Assembly: GCA_031291845.1 (NCBI GenBank)
Contig: JARLIH010000001.1
Location: 1-49,141 of the forward strand
Length of the DNA stretch: 49,141 nt
Direction: 5' to 3'
From: Isosphaeraceae bacterium
GTDB lineage: Bacteria > Planctomycetota > Planctomycetia > Isosphaerales > Isosphaeraceae
Below the pieces are notes generated by a model. That model worked only from the letters and a program-made list of their open reading frames with translations, did not search any database and was not told the origin of the DNA. This document shows, piece after piece, positions 18,036 through 26,540 of this stretch. Both the position numbers and the translations under genes were made by a program. Position 1 is the stretch's first letter. Each line of letters opens with the position of its first letter.

Positions 18036-18160
18036 CGCACGCTCCGTGGGCACTTAACGAGCTGAGGAACAGGCTAGGGACCTGCTTTCCCCTGTCCTCC
18101 GGGACGAATACGAACCGGGGGAAGCGATTCACGGTCAGTTCCTCAGTTGAGGCCGGAGCG

Positions 18161-19018
18161 TCAGCGCGTTTCGGGCCAGGGCCGAATCGCGTGGGGCCCC
18201 GTGACTCGGAAGATCTTACCAGCGCCCGGATCGGCGACGAACACCTCGCCGTTGTCGCGTACGTACAGGCTGCTCGGGCGAACCAAGGGCTCCCCCTGGA
18301 GCCAAGGGCTCACAGCGCCGGTGTCCGTGACCTCCCAGATGGTGCGTGCATAACCGTCGCTCACCAGCCAACGACGACGCGCCACGTCGCGCACCAGGGC
18401 GAGGGGGAACTGAAAAGGCCGCCCCTTGACCAACGGCAGGACCGTACCGTCCGCCCGTACGCGAAGAAGCTGGTCGGGGCCCATCGACAAGACCACGATA
18501 TCTCCTTCGCACGTGAGCGCAATCCCCCTCGGGGAGGGCACACGGGCCAGTGTCTCCGGCGCACCTCCGTCGGGAGACAGGCGCGCCACGATCCCCAGGC
18601 GAAGATCGCACACAATGAGTTTGCCCCCTTGGTCGAGGGCGAGGCCCGTCGGAACCTCGAAGGCCGCGCCCGATAGTGCCACGGGGGGTTTTCCGCGCTC
18701 GACTCGGTAGATTTCTCGGGTCGCCCGGTCCGCGGCGAACAGCATGCCGTCGCGGTCGATCGCCAGCGCGGTGACGGCACGGAGTGGTGTACGTTGCTTT
18801 GGACTGCCCGGAGCAAACACCGCGCAACGGCCCTCTTCGAAGCACCGAAAGATCCCGGGCTCCCGCGCGTCGGCAATCAAGAGGCCGGTGCCGTCACCGG
18901 CGACAACGGATGGAGCGCTTGGCGGGCGGACGTCGTCCGCCGCGTCAACGACACACGCGATTCTGACGGCCAGTAGCAGACTGCCGATACGTGTTGCGAG
19001 CGTTCTCGAGTGTATCAT
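18161..19018 (-). CDS. Secreted NHL/SMP-30-like beta-propeller
   Basis: A 285-residue exported protein with a signal segment at 1-26. Five or six four-strand repeats of the NHL/SMP-30 type are visible, each with a pattern like ALAIDRDGMLFAADRATREIYRV, which recurs as GLALDQGGKLIVCDLRLGIVARL, GIALTCEGDIVVLSMGPDQLLRV and SLYVRDNGEVFVADPGAGKIFRV (each about 23 residues; the shared core is D-x-G-x-[LI]-x-V-x-D). Such propellers bind ligands or proteins, and no catalytic residues can be assigned. It is the last gene of an operon with CRTAC1 and a TPR protein, starting 7 bases after the TPR stop. Confidence 0.8.
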   Translation of the reverse strand: MIHSRTLATRIGSLLLAVRIACVVDAADDVRPPSAPSVVAGDGTGLLIADAREPGIFRCFEEGRCAVFAPGSPKQRTPLRAVTALAIDRDGMLFAADRATREIYRVERGKPPVALSGAAFEVPTGLALDQGGKLIVCDLRLGIVARLSPDGGAPETLARVPSPRGIALTCEGDIVVLSMGPDQLLRVRADGTVLPLVKGRPFQFPLALVRDVARRRWLVSDGYARTIWEVTDTGAVSPWLQGEPLVRPSSLYVRDNGEVFVADPGAGKIFRVTGPHAIRPWPETR

Positions 19019-19025
19019 CGCGCCT

Positions 19026-20261
19026 TCACTTGAGTCTTTCGACTGCGGCCTGGCTCACGGGATTCCCGGGGTCTTCACGCAGGACCAGAACGTGCCAGCC
19101 TCGGGCCTCGTCGCGATAGCCCATGCGCTCGCGCAAGTCTGCGATCTGTTGGAAGAGCTCGGGATGGGAACGGTGATCCCGTAACTCGGCTTCACGCGTC
19201 TCGAACAATTGCCGCAGCGCTTTCCGGGCCGTCTGATAAGAGCGGATCCGCCGTTCGACTCGTGTCGCTTCCTCCTCATTGCCGGCAAGCCGGAGCGCAC
19301 GGCTCAAACGGTACTCGAGCTTGACGTCATAACCGTCCGACTCCTCTGCGCGTTGGTATGCGACGATCGCGCTCTTCCAATCGTTCCGTTCCTGGGCGAG
19401 CCACCCTTCGAATCGCGCCAGCACGTTGTCGGCGACGCCCCTCGCCCGTGCTTCCTCGAGGGCCGGCTGAAGTGCATCGACCTGTCCAGCATCCTCCAGC
19501 GCGGTGAGCAAGGCCTCCCTGGCCGCGCGGTCGTCCGGGCGTTTCTCGACGACCGAGCGCAGCAGTGGCAGGCCTTCGTCCGGACGCCCCTCGCGCGCCA
19601 ACGCCCTTCCGAGCGCGAGGCGCGACCGGAAATCCCCCGGGTTGGCCTGTGTGACGGGAGAGAACCGCGCAATGATTCCGGCCGCGGCCGGCTGGTGGAC
19701 CTCTTCACGCACCAACTCGACAAGAGCCGCGCGCTTGGAATCGGGTCTGGGAAGTAAGTGATAGAGGCGTTTCGCCAACGCCCGCCCCTCGGGTCGACGG
19801 TCTTGCTCATCGTAGAGGCCGAGCAGGCGCCAACCGGCTTCCGAAGTCGGGTCGAGGGCGAACGACGCGCTCAACGCAGCTTCGGCTTCGTCGAACCAGT
19901 CGAGGCGCTCGCAAACCTTTCCTTCCACCAACCGCGCCTCCGCGAAGAGGCGCTTATCGGTCGCGGAGACGCGTCGAACATGGCTGAGCGCATCGCGCAG
20001 CAATGACGTGTCGAGGTGTCCGAGCCGGTTGGATCGGTCCAGCTCAATCGACGCGACGAGCAGGTGGCACCGGGCGTTGCCCGGGTCAATATCGAGAAGC
20101 TTGCGGAGCTGTGCTTCGGCTTCTTCCAGCCGCCGCGCCTCGATCAAGCGCAGGACCGGCTCAATGGTCGGCGGCGGACTCAGCCACTTCCACCCAACCC
20201 AGCCGAGTAGCGCCGTGGCGCTGATTGCGAGCGCTGTCCACACCCACGAGCGGACCCTCAC
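19026..20261 (-). CDS. Membrane-anchored TPR protein (paralogue of 27811-29091)
   Basis: A 411-residue protein with one N-terminal membrane helix (about residues 7-25, VWTALAISATALLGWVGW) and tetratricopeptide repeats through the rest. Examples are EARRLEEAEAQLRKLLDIDP, LALGRALAREGRPDEGLPLL and RDDWKS-type linkers. The start is GTG at 20261, overlapping the CRTAC1 stop as GTGA, which indicates translational coupling. Order of features, length, the N-terminal anchor and the first repeat (LIEARRLEEAEAQL versus IRAKRIAEAEAALN) match the TPR protein encoded at 27811, so the two are paralogues in neighbouring divergent operons. It is probably a periplasm-facing scaffold for the secreted partners around it. 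That role is inferred from context. Confidence 0.85.
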   Translation of the reverse strand: MRVRSWVWTALAISATALLGWVGWKWLSPPPTIEPVLRLIEARRLEEAEAQLRKLLDIDPGNARCHLLVASIELDRSNRLGHLDTSLLRDALSHVRRVSATDKRLFAEARLVEGKVCERLDWFDEAEAALSASFALDPTSEAGWRLLGLYDEQDRRPEGRALAKRLYHLLPRPDSKRAALVELVREEVHQPAAAGIIARFSPVTQANPGDFRSRLALGRALAREGRPDEGLPLLRSVVEKRPDDRAAREALLTALEDAGQVDALQPALEEARARGVADNVLARFEGWLAQERNDWKSAIVAYQRAEESDGYDVKLEYRLSRALRLAGNEEEATRVERRIRSYQTARKALRQLFETREAELRDHRSHPELFQQIADLRERMGYRDEARGWHVLVLREDPGNPVSQAAVERLK

Positions 20262-22087
20262 CGGGGCACCTCGACGCGGTCCCGTTCAGGCTCTCGAATC
20301 TGGAAGCTGTGTCCGGTCGCCAAGTCCGTCAGCGTCGAACGTCTGCCGCTTGGCCAAAGCACGTCGACACGTTCGACGTGAGCGGCGGAGCCTAGACCGA
20401 CGAGTAAACGGTGATCGTTCGCGGACAGGTAACTCCCGCCCCCCTTAACCTGCCTGTGAATGACCGTTCCTCCGGCGCGAACCTCGACGGTCGCTCCGAC
20501 CGCAGAGCGATTCGAGTCGCTTCCAAGGAGCTCGAGCCGGATCCACGAACGCGGGGGCGCGTCGTTGACCAAGACGGCGGGGGGACCGTCGAACTGCGCG
20601 ACGATCACGTCCAGCCGACCGTCGTTATCGAGGTCACCGAACGCTGCGCCTCGCCCTACGTGGTTGACGGCGAAATAAGTGCCGGGATCGGGAACGACCC
20701 GAAAGCGGCGATCGCCGGCGTTGCCCCAGACGACGGTCGGCTCGGCGAAAGGGGAGTCCTGACCGAACTCCTTCAGGTTGTCGTCAACCTCGCCATTGAC
20801 CACGAGCATGTCGGGGTGGCCGTCGTTGTCAAAGTCGCCGAGCGAGCAGCCCCAGCCGACCCAGAGCAGGCTATCGGCGACGATGCCCGCCGCGGCGCTG
20901 ACGTCTTGGAAATTCGCGCCGCCGTGGTTCCGATAGAGGGTGTTGTATTGCCCCCGAAAGTTGGTGACGAAGAGCTCGGGCCAGCCGTCGCCGTCGACGT
21001 CCTCGACGTCCACCCCCATGCTCCCCTGCACGTCGCCCGCTTCATTCGTCGCAGCGCCCGACGGCTCGCTGACGTCTTCAAATTTTCCGCCGCCTCGGTT
21101 CAAGAAGAGGAAATTGGGACAACCGTCGTTCGCGACGTACAGGTCCGCTCGCCCGTCGCGGTTCACGTCGGCCGCAATGACTCCGAGGCCGCGGCCGTCG
21201 GATCGGCCGACACCCGCGCTCTCGGTGGTTTCCTCGAACGTGCCGTCACCCTTGTTCCGGTACAGGTGGTGCCGCGCCGGCGTGATCGAGTACGGCGAAC
21301 AATAGACGGGGATGTTCCGCGCCTTGTCCCCGCAGAAGGGATGCTCGCCGTTGATGGACCATTCGCCGTAACACGACACGTACAGGTCGAGAGCGCCGTC
21401 GCCGTCGTAGTCGAGGAACGCCGCTCCGGTCGACCAGGGGGGGCCTTCGAGGCCCGAGCCGGCGGTGGCGTCGCGGAAGGAACCGTCGCCGTTATTGAGA
21501 TAAAGCACGTTCGGGCCAAAGTTCGTCAGGAACAGGTCGGGAAACCCGTCGTTGTCGACATCGCCGACTGTCACTCCGTGGTTGAATCCGCGGAAGCCGG
21601 TCCCCGCACGGTCGGTCACGTCCTCAAACGTGCCGTCGGCACGATTTCGGTAGAGCCGATTGCCCCGCGCGGTCGTCGTCGCGTCGAGGGGCAGGTTTCT
21701 GGTGTTCGCGAAATAGACGTCGAGCCACCCGTCGCCGTCGTAGTCCAGCAGCGCGACGCCACTGCCGAGATTGGTGGGAAAGTGCCTTTCGGGATACATA
21801 CCGGAGACGTGCTGGAAATCGATTTGCGAAGCCGACGAGATGTCCCGAAATCGGATGTTGATGTCATTTGCCAGCGACGCTTTGGCTGGCGGCGGTGCAG
21901 CCGTCGAGCTCTGACTTTGCACGGGTAACGGCTCAGCTTCGTACGTGGGGGACGGACTCGCGCTGGGACTGCAAGCCGTGGAAACGAGAACGAGAATCAC
22001 GGCGGCCCATCGGGCGGAACGCAAGCGGAGCCAATCGCGACGGGAAACGCGGGCCTGGCAACGGCAGAGGGGACATGCTCGACTCAT
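20258..22087 (-). CDS. CRTAC1 family FG-GAP / ASPIC-UnbV protein
   Basis: A 609-residue exported protein. The first part carries a twin-arginine-like motif and hydrophobic stretch (SRRDWLRLRS, then WAAVILVLVSTAC), possibly a Tat lipoprotein signal with the Cys as anchor. At least seven FG-GAP/VCBS propeller blades follow, each with a Ca-binding D-x-D-x-D-G loop (LLDYDGDGWLDVYFAN, VGDVDNDGFPDLFLTN, FLDYDGDGALDLYVSC, AADVNRDGRADLYVAN, VEDVDGDGWPELFVTN, LGDFDNDGHPDMLVVN, FGDLDNDGRLDVIVAQ). A C-terminal ASPIC/UnbV domain ends with VLWPSGRRSTLTDL. The ATG at 22087 was chosen because it overlaps the stop of a short ORF as ATGA; the frame is open to 22348. It is first of the main genes in a minus operon. 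Confidence 0.88.
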   Translation of the reverse strand: MSRACPLCRCQARVSRRDWLRLRSARWAAVILVLVSTACSPSASPSPTYEAEPLPVQSQSSTAAPPPAKASLANDINIRFRDISSASQIDFQHVSGMYPERHFPTNLGSGVALLDYDGDGWLDVYFANTRNLPLDATTTARGNRLYRNRADGTFEDVTDRAGTGFRGFNHGVTVGDVDNDGFPDLFLTNFGPNVLYLNNGDGSFRDATAGSGLEGPPWSTGAAFLDYDGDGALDLYVSCYGEWSINGEHPFCGDKARNIPVYCSPYSITPARHHLYRNKGDGTFEETTESAGVGRSDGRGLGVIAADVNRDGRADLYVANDGCPNFLFLNRGGGKFEDVSEPSGAATNEAGDVQGSMGVDVEDVDGDGWPELFVTNFRGQYNTLYRNHGGANFQDVSAAAGIVADSLLWVGWGCSLGDFDNDGHPDMLVVNGEVDDNLKEFGQDSPFAEPTVVWGNAGDRRFRVVPDPGTYFAVNHVGRGAAFGDLDNDGRLDVIVAQFDGPPAVLVNDAPPRSWIRLELLGSDSNRSAVGATVEVRAGGTVIHRQVKGGGSYLSANDHRLLVGLGSAAHVERVDVLWPSGRRSTLTDLATGHSFQIREPERDRVEVPR

Positions 22088-22200
22088 AACGGACGCTCTG
22101 CACTCGGGCTGTCGTAAGACGGCGTTGAGAAACTCTCGTCGGGAACGACGGAATGATCCGTCGAGCATCGGCGTTCGTCGTGGCTGAAGTGGTGACTCAT
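22084..22200 (-). CDS. Possible 38-aa leader ORF coupled to CRTAC1
   Basis: A 38-residue ORF from ATG at 22200 to TGA. It has the best ribosome binding site in the area (GAGGAGG, about 9 bases upstream), and its stop overlaps the CRTAC1 ATG as ATGA. The peptide is His/Ser-rich (begins MSHHFSHDERRC) and matches no family I know. It may be a translated leader that couples ribosomes into CRTAC1. Alternatively the strong site may mark the true start of CRTAC1, with a frame error between. The spacing and overlap are seen directly; the function is inference. Confidence 0.4.
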   Translation of the reverse strand: MSHHFSHDERRCSTDHSVVPDESFSTPSYDSPSAERPL

Positions 22201-22317
22201 GAAGGATAACCTCCTCGCGCCGGCAGGACAAGCGCCGGACTTGGCCCATCGGGATACCTAAATGTTTCGGATTGGTGGGATAGAGGGGAGACAGGGTGGC
22301 GACGCCGGCGAGCGCTG

Positions 22318-22326
22318 TGATATAGT
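22318..22326 (+). promoter_or_regulatory. Extended -10 promoter-like motif
   Basis: TGATATAGT matches an extended -10 (TGn + TATAAT-like) and lies 63 bases before the GTG start of the FG-GAP/ASPIC gene at 22389. No clear -35 is present, which is tolerated with an extended -10. It is the only promoter-like hexamer I found in the divergent region between the two FG-GAP operons. Confidence 0.35.
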
Positions 22327-22388
22327 GACCCCAATTCTCATCCGCCATCCCGGCATTTCACGAATTCATTCAGAGACCGATTACAAAC

Positions 22389-24890
22389 GTGTCAAACGTA
22401 TACGTGCGTACTTTGGCGTTAGCAGCGTGCGGAGGCGGGCTTGCCGCAGCAGGGGTGGCCGCTTGGCTGTTGCTCAGTCCGCGCAGCGCGACTGAGCGAG
22501 TACAAGAGCCGCCGCCGGCTCCGGACCGATCGCTCGGGGGACAGTCAGTCCCATCCGCGGCAGGAGCCATTGCGAAGATGCCGCCGGGTGCTCCGAACGC
22601 GGGCTTGAGCGAGGAGCAGCGAGTCTATCTCTGGGAGGTCGAACACCGGGGACTGGTACTGGCCAAGGTCGGTTTCGGACCGATCGCGGGCGCCTTGCGG
22701 CGCGCCGAGGAACCGGTGCTGCGCGCGATGCTGGCCGCTGATTTCGAGGGAAGGGTCCCGGAATCGTCACGTGTGCGCCCTGCGGGCGGAGGGACCATTC
22801 GGGTCGTTCGCCACCAGGAGGGGGAGAGGCCCTCCAAGGCAATGGACGGCGAGGCGTTCCTCGCGAAGCTGCTCGAGTACCGGAAGCCCTTCGGCTCGAA
22901 CCGGCCCCAGGTCAAGCTCTCACTCATGGGGCTTGCACCCGAGTTCCGAGAGCGGATGGAAGGCCCTTGGGTGGGGACCGCTCTGCTGCGCATGTGGGGT
23001 GAGACCGCTCCCGGGCAGCCCGCTGAGGTTGCGCTCCACGTTCGCTATCGGCTGCTCAGGCCGGACGGCGATACCTACGACGCGGGGGGCTGGTTGAGCC
23101 GGTTCGAGGTCCTGCACGGCCAGATGGTCATGGCGGCTCATCCGCTGTTCCGAGAAGTCGCCGCCGCACGTGGACTGGCGCCGGAATGGTATCACGACAA
23201 CTGGAAGGTCCCAGGCGCGAAGCCTCTGTCCAACACCGGCGGCGCATTTCTGTGCGACTACAACCGCGATGGATGCGTGGACATCCTGATCACGGACACG
23301 AACGGATACACGTTCTTCCAGGGACAACCGGACGGGCGGTTCGTCGATGTGACAAGTGCCGTCGGTGTGCCGAGCACCGCACCCTTGAGCGAGATGACCC
23401 ACACGGTGGCCGCGGTTGCCGACCTGGACGGAGACGGGTGGGAAGACCTGATCATCGGCGATCAAATCTACGGCAATCGGGACGGCCGCGCATTCGAGCG
23501 GATCCCCTCCGGCCGTACGAACCTTCGCCACTTGACCAGCGCATCCGGCGTGATTCCCGGTGACTACGACCGGGACGGAAAAATCGACCTGTACGTGACG
23601 CGCGGGGGAGCCTCGACCTCGGCCTCCTGGCTGGACGGCAAGTCCGGTTCGCGCAACACCAACCAGCTCTGGCATAACGAGGGGAATTGGCAGTTTCGCG
23701 ACGTCACCCAGACAAGCGGCACCGCGGGGGGCTCGCGGTCCGTGTTCACGGCGCTCTGGCTCGACGCGGACGACGACGGCTGGCCGGACCTTTACGTTCC
23801 TAACGAGTTCGGCAATGGGACCCTGCTGGTGAACCGGGGCAACGGCACGTTTCGTGACGTCTCGCTCTGCGAGGGGCCTTGCGACTTCGGCACGATGGGG
23901 GCGACGGCGTGCGATTTCGATAACGACGGGCGGATCGATCTCTATGCGGCCAACATGTACTCGAAGGCCGGTAGCCGGATCATCGGTAACCTCTGGCCCG
24001 GGACCTATCCGGACGAAGTGATGGCGAAGATGCGCCGGTTTGTGACCGGCAGCCAGCTCCATCGGAACCTCGGCGGTCTGAAATTCGAGCAAGTGGGTCC
24101 AAAGTTTGGCGTCGCCTCCGTGGGCTGGGCGTACGGCCCCGCGGCCGCCGACTTCGACAACGACGGTTGGCCCGACCTGGTCGCGACGGCCGGTTACATC
24201 AGCCAGGACCGCGACAAGCCGGACGGGTGAAACTGCGTGTGGCAGGCTGTCGTGTCACAGCCATCGAACCAAGGGGCCCGCATCAAGGCTCCTGGAAAGC
24301 TTGATTCGAGCCTCGGGGAATTCTGGGTGGAAAACCCGTGGGATATTGTCAGTCAGGGCCACAATCTCAGCGCCTACGAGCGCGACAAGGTCTTCCTCAA
24401 TTTGGCCGGTAAGGATTTCGTCGACATCAGTTTTCCCAGCGGAGCCGATAGCGAGGGGGACGGTCGCTGCGCCGTCGCGGCTGATTTCCGGAACACGGGG
24501 CAGCTCGACGTCCTCGTCCGGCAGGTCAGCGGAGGGGCCGTAACGTTGTACGAGAACTTGTTTCCGCAAAGGCACTATTTGAAGGTCTCGCTCCGTGGGT
24601 CGAAAAGCAACAAGCTCGGGCTCGGTGCGCGTCTCACGGTGATCGCCGGGGGGCTGACGCAAACGCGAGAACTCTATCCGATCAACACGTTTCTGTCACA
24701 GGCACCGAGCCTCGTTCACTTCGGCCTCGGCGACGCCGCGGACGTGGAACGGCTCACGATCCGCTGGCCGTCGGGGACCGAACAGACGTTCCGAAATCTG
24801 TCCGGTGACCGCCATGTTCTCGTTGACGAGGGGAAATCGGGTTCGGATGCCGTTCAGGTCGTCTTGCCGGGCCGAACGCTGCCGCCGTGA
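22389..24890 (+). CDS. FG-GAP / ASPIC-UnbV protein with in-frame TGA: candidate selenoprotein
   Basis: Read through one TGA this is an 833-residue protein. GTG at 22389 opens a signal or anchor segment (about residues 8-30). Residues 270-610 hold FG-GAP blades with Ca-binding loops (LCDYNRDGCVDILITD, VADLDGDGWEDLIIGD, PGDYDRDGKIDLYVTR, WLDADDDGWPDLYVPN, ACDFDNDGRIDLYAAN, AADFDNDGWPDLVATA). TGA at 24228-24230 is codon 614, giving DKPDG-U-NC-VW. The same frame continues without another stop through RRxYLKV-like strands and the ASPIC/UnbV end (GLGDAADVERLTIRWPSGTEQ), which a normal homologue needs. A SECIS-like hairpin follows the TGA. If TGA is a stop, the product is 613 residues and lacks the C-terminal domain. 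First gene of an operon with a diheme cytochrome and two TPR proteins. Confidence 0.75.
24245..24262 (+). promoter_or_regulatory. SECIS-like hairpin after in-frame TGA
   Basis: GGCTGT (24245-24250) pairs perfectly with ACAGCC (24257-24262) around the loop CGTGTC. The stem begins 14 bases after the TGA, and the second loop base is G, 22 bases after the TGA. Bacterial SECIS elements lie inside the coding region just after UGA, with a short upper stem, a small apical loop and a G in the first two loop positions; E. coli fdhF has 11 bases between UGA and its upper stem. The match is structural. A 6-bp hairpin can occur by chance in GC-rich DNA. Confidence 0.55.
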
Positions 24891-24974
24891 AACGGAGGCC
24901 GAAACCACGGCGGCCGACGTAAGGCGCACCGTTTGATTCACAGCGATTACCCGGTCTTATTCGAGGTGTTCCTC

Positions 24975-26540
24975 ATGAAAGCCACGTCGCTTCACTCTTG
25001 GGTCGGCCGTAGCGTCCTCGTTTTGCTCGGAGTGGCGGTCGGGTTGCTGTGCCGCGAGCTGTCGTCGCAAACGCGGGGCGAGGCGCCGTCGTCGACGTCA
25101 TTGGCGACGCCTGCTCCCGCAAAAAAACACAAACTGCTCCCCGACACCCCCGCGGCTTATGCGGAAGGCTGGGAAAAGCCGTACCCGCAGTACCAGAAGC
25201 TTGGCAAGGACCTCCAGCCGTGTCCGGTCTTGAAGCCCGGGGAGCTTTGTCCCCAGGACCTTTCGATCTTCGGCGGTGCCGGAGCGTCGTCGTTCGCGTC
25301 CGTCGACGACGTCAAGTCGTTTGCCGAGTTCTTCAAAATGTGCAGTGAGAACAAGCCTCGAGTGATGAAAGAACGGAACGAATACATGGGCTGCCGCTAC
25401 GATTTCAGCGGCAAGGTTTCGTCCACGGCGGCCATGACGCGAGGCAAGCCCGTCCCGGTCGGACCCGTTGTCCGCCTCCCCAAGGGCGTGGCGAGCTGGG
25501 ACGAGCTGGCCCAGATCAGCCCCGAGGAGATCCGCCGGCGCGAGCTATTTCCACTCGGCTTCCGGCCGTTATCGCACCCGCTGCACACCGTCGGCCACCA
25601 GCTTTTTCCCCTGGCCTGGACTGCGATCCATCCCGAGCACCAGCGGTTCGATGTCGACTTCGATATCCCCGACACTTACCTCCCCGAGTTCCCTCCGCCG
25701 CTCTTCCTGACGACCCGTCCCGATCTCGGCGACGTGTCGCGCGGCTATGAAATCACGCAGGCGAACTTCCGCGAACTGTTCGACGGCATCATCACGCCTG
25801 AGCAACTCGAGGGACTTCGCTTGCTGGTGACGAAGTTCCCGACGACCTGGTTCAACCAAACGAAGCACCGCGTCACCGAGCACCCGGTCCGCGGGACCGC
25901 CTGCTTCGACTGCCACGTGAACGGTCACACGAGCGGAGCGATCGCACTCGATCCGGGCACCCGGCCTTTGCTGTTGCGAACTCGCGTGGACACGCCCAGC
26001 CTGCGCGGGAACCATAATAACCTGCTGTTCAGCTCCCGGCGCTCAATCCGGTCCATGGAGCACTTCGCCGAGGTCGAGGAGTACTTCGACGGCGACATCA
26101 GCCTGCAACCGCAGCTTGGCGGCCGCCAGCTTGACCGCCCGAGCACGAACCGGATGGGCGACTTCAATGCGATCATCGGTTGGCCGCCGGCACCGAAGCT
26201 CGACCGCTACGGAGCGCTCATCAAGGCGAAAGCGTCGGAAGCGGAGCTGCGAGGCGAGGCCTTGTTCAACGGTAAGGCACGCTGCAACTTCTGCCACCCC
26301 GCGCCGTTCTATACCGACAACAACATGCACGACCTGCGGGTCGAGGAATTCTATTCCGGGCGCGCGGAGGGCTGGATCAAGACGTTCGCCCTCAGGGGAA
26401 TCAAGGATAGTCCTCCTTACCTGCACGACGGCCGGCTGCCGACGTTGCAGGACGCGGTTGAGTTCTTTAACCTGATCTTTGATTTGAAGCTGGGCCGGCC
26501 GGAGAAAGAAGACCTCGTCGCCTTTCTCCTGACGCTCTGA
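24975..26540 (+). CDS. Diheme c-type cytochrome (cytochrome c peroxidase-like)
   Basis: A 521-residue exported diheme cytochrome. The ATG at 24975 follows GAGGTG by 6 bases; a TTG 14 codons earlier is unlikely. Residues 8-23 form an export or anchor helix. Two heme sites are seen, C310-F-D-C313-H314 and C437-N-F-C440-H441. Between and after them are blocks known from the cytochrome c peroxidase/MauG superfamily: TPSLRGNHNNLLFSS, RSMEHFAEVEEYFDGD, and at the end TFALRGIKDSPPYLHDGR with LPTLQDAVEFFN. Many planctomycete members are annotated as 'cytochrome B6', a misleading name. It follows the TGA-containing FG-GAP gene by 84 bases and its stop overlaps the next start (TGATG). Likely role: periplasmic electron transfer or peroxide reduction. 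Confidence 0.87.
   Translation: MKATSLHSWVGRSVLVLLGVAVGLLCRELSSQTRGEAPSSTSLATPAPAKKHKLLPDTPAAYAEGWEKPYPQYQKLGKDLQPCPVLKPGELCPQDLSIFGGAGASSFASVDDVKSFAEFFKMCSENKPRVMKERNEYMGCRYDFSGKVSSTAAMTRGKPVPVGPVVRLPKGVASWDELAQISPEEIRRRELFPLGFRPLSHPLHTVGHQLFPLAWTAIHPEHQRFDVDFDIPDTYLPEFPPPLFLTTRPDLGDVSRGYEITQANFRELFDGIITPEQLEGLRLLVTKFPTTWFNQTKHRVTEHPVRGTACFDCHVNGHTSGAIALDPGTRPLLLRTRVDTPSLRGNHNNLLFSSRRSIRSMEHFAEVEEYFDGDISLQPQLGGRQLDRPSTNRMGDFNAIIGWPPAPKLDRYGALIKAKASEAELRGEALFNGKARCNFCHPAPFYTDNNMHDLRVEEFYSGRAEGWIKTFALRGIKDSPPYLHDGRLPTLQDAVEFFNLIFDLKLGRPEKEDLVAFLLTL

Noticed and set aside
24237..24890. Separate 217-aa gene starting at GTG 24237
   Set aside because: It is in the same frame as the upstream FG-GAP gene, has no proper ribosome site or signal, and is exactly the missing C-terminal domain. 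Read-through or a broken single gene is more likely.
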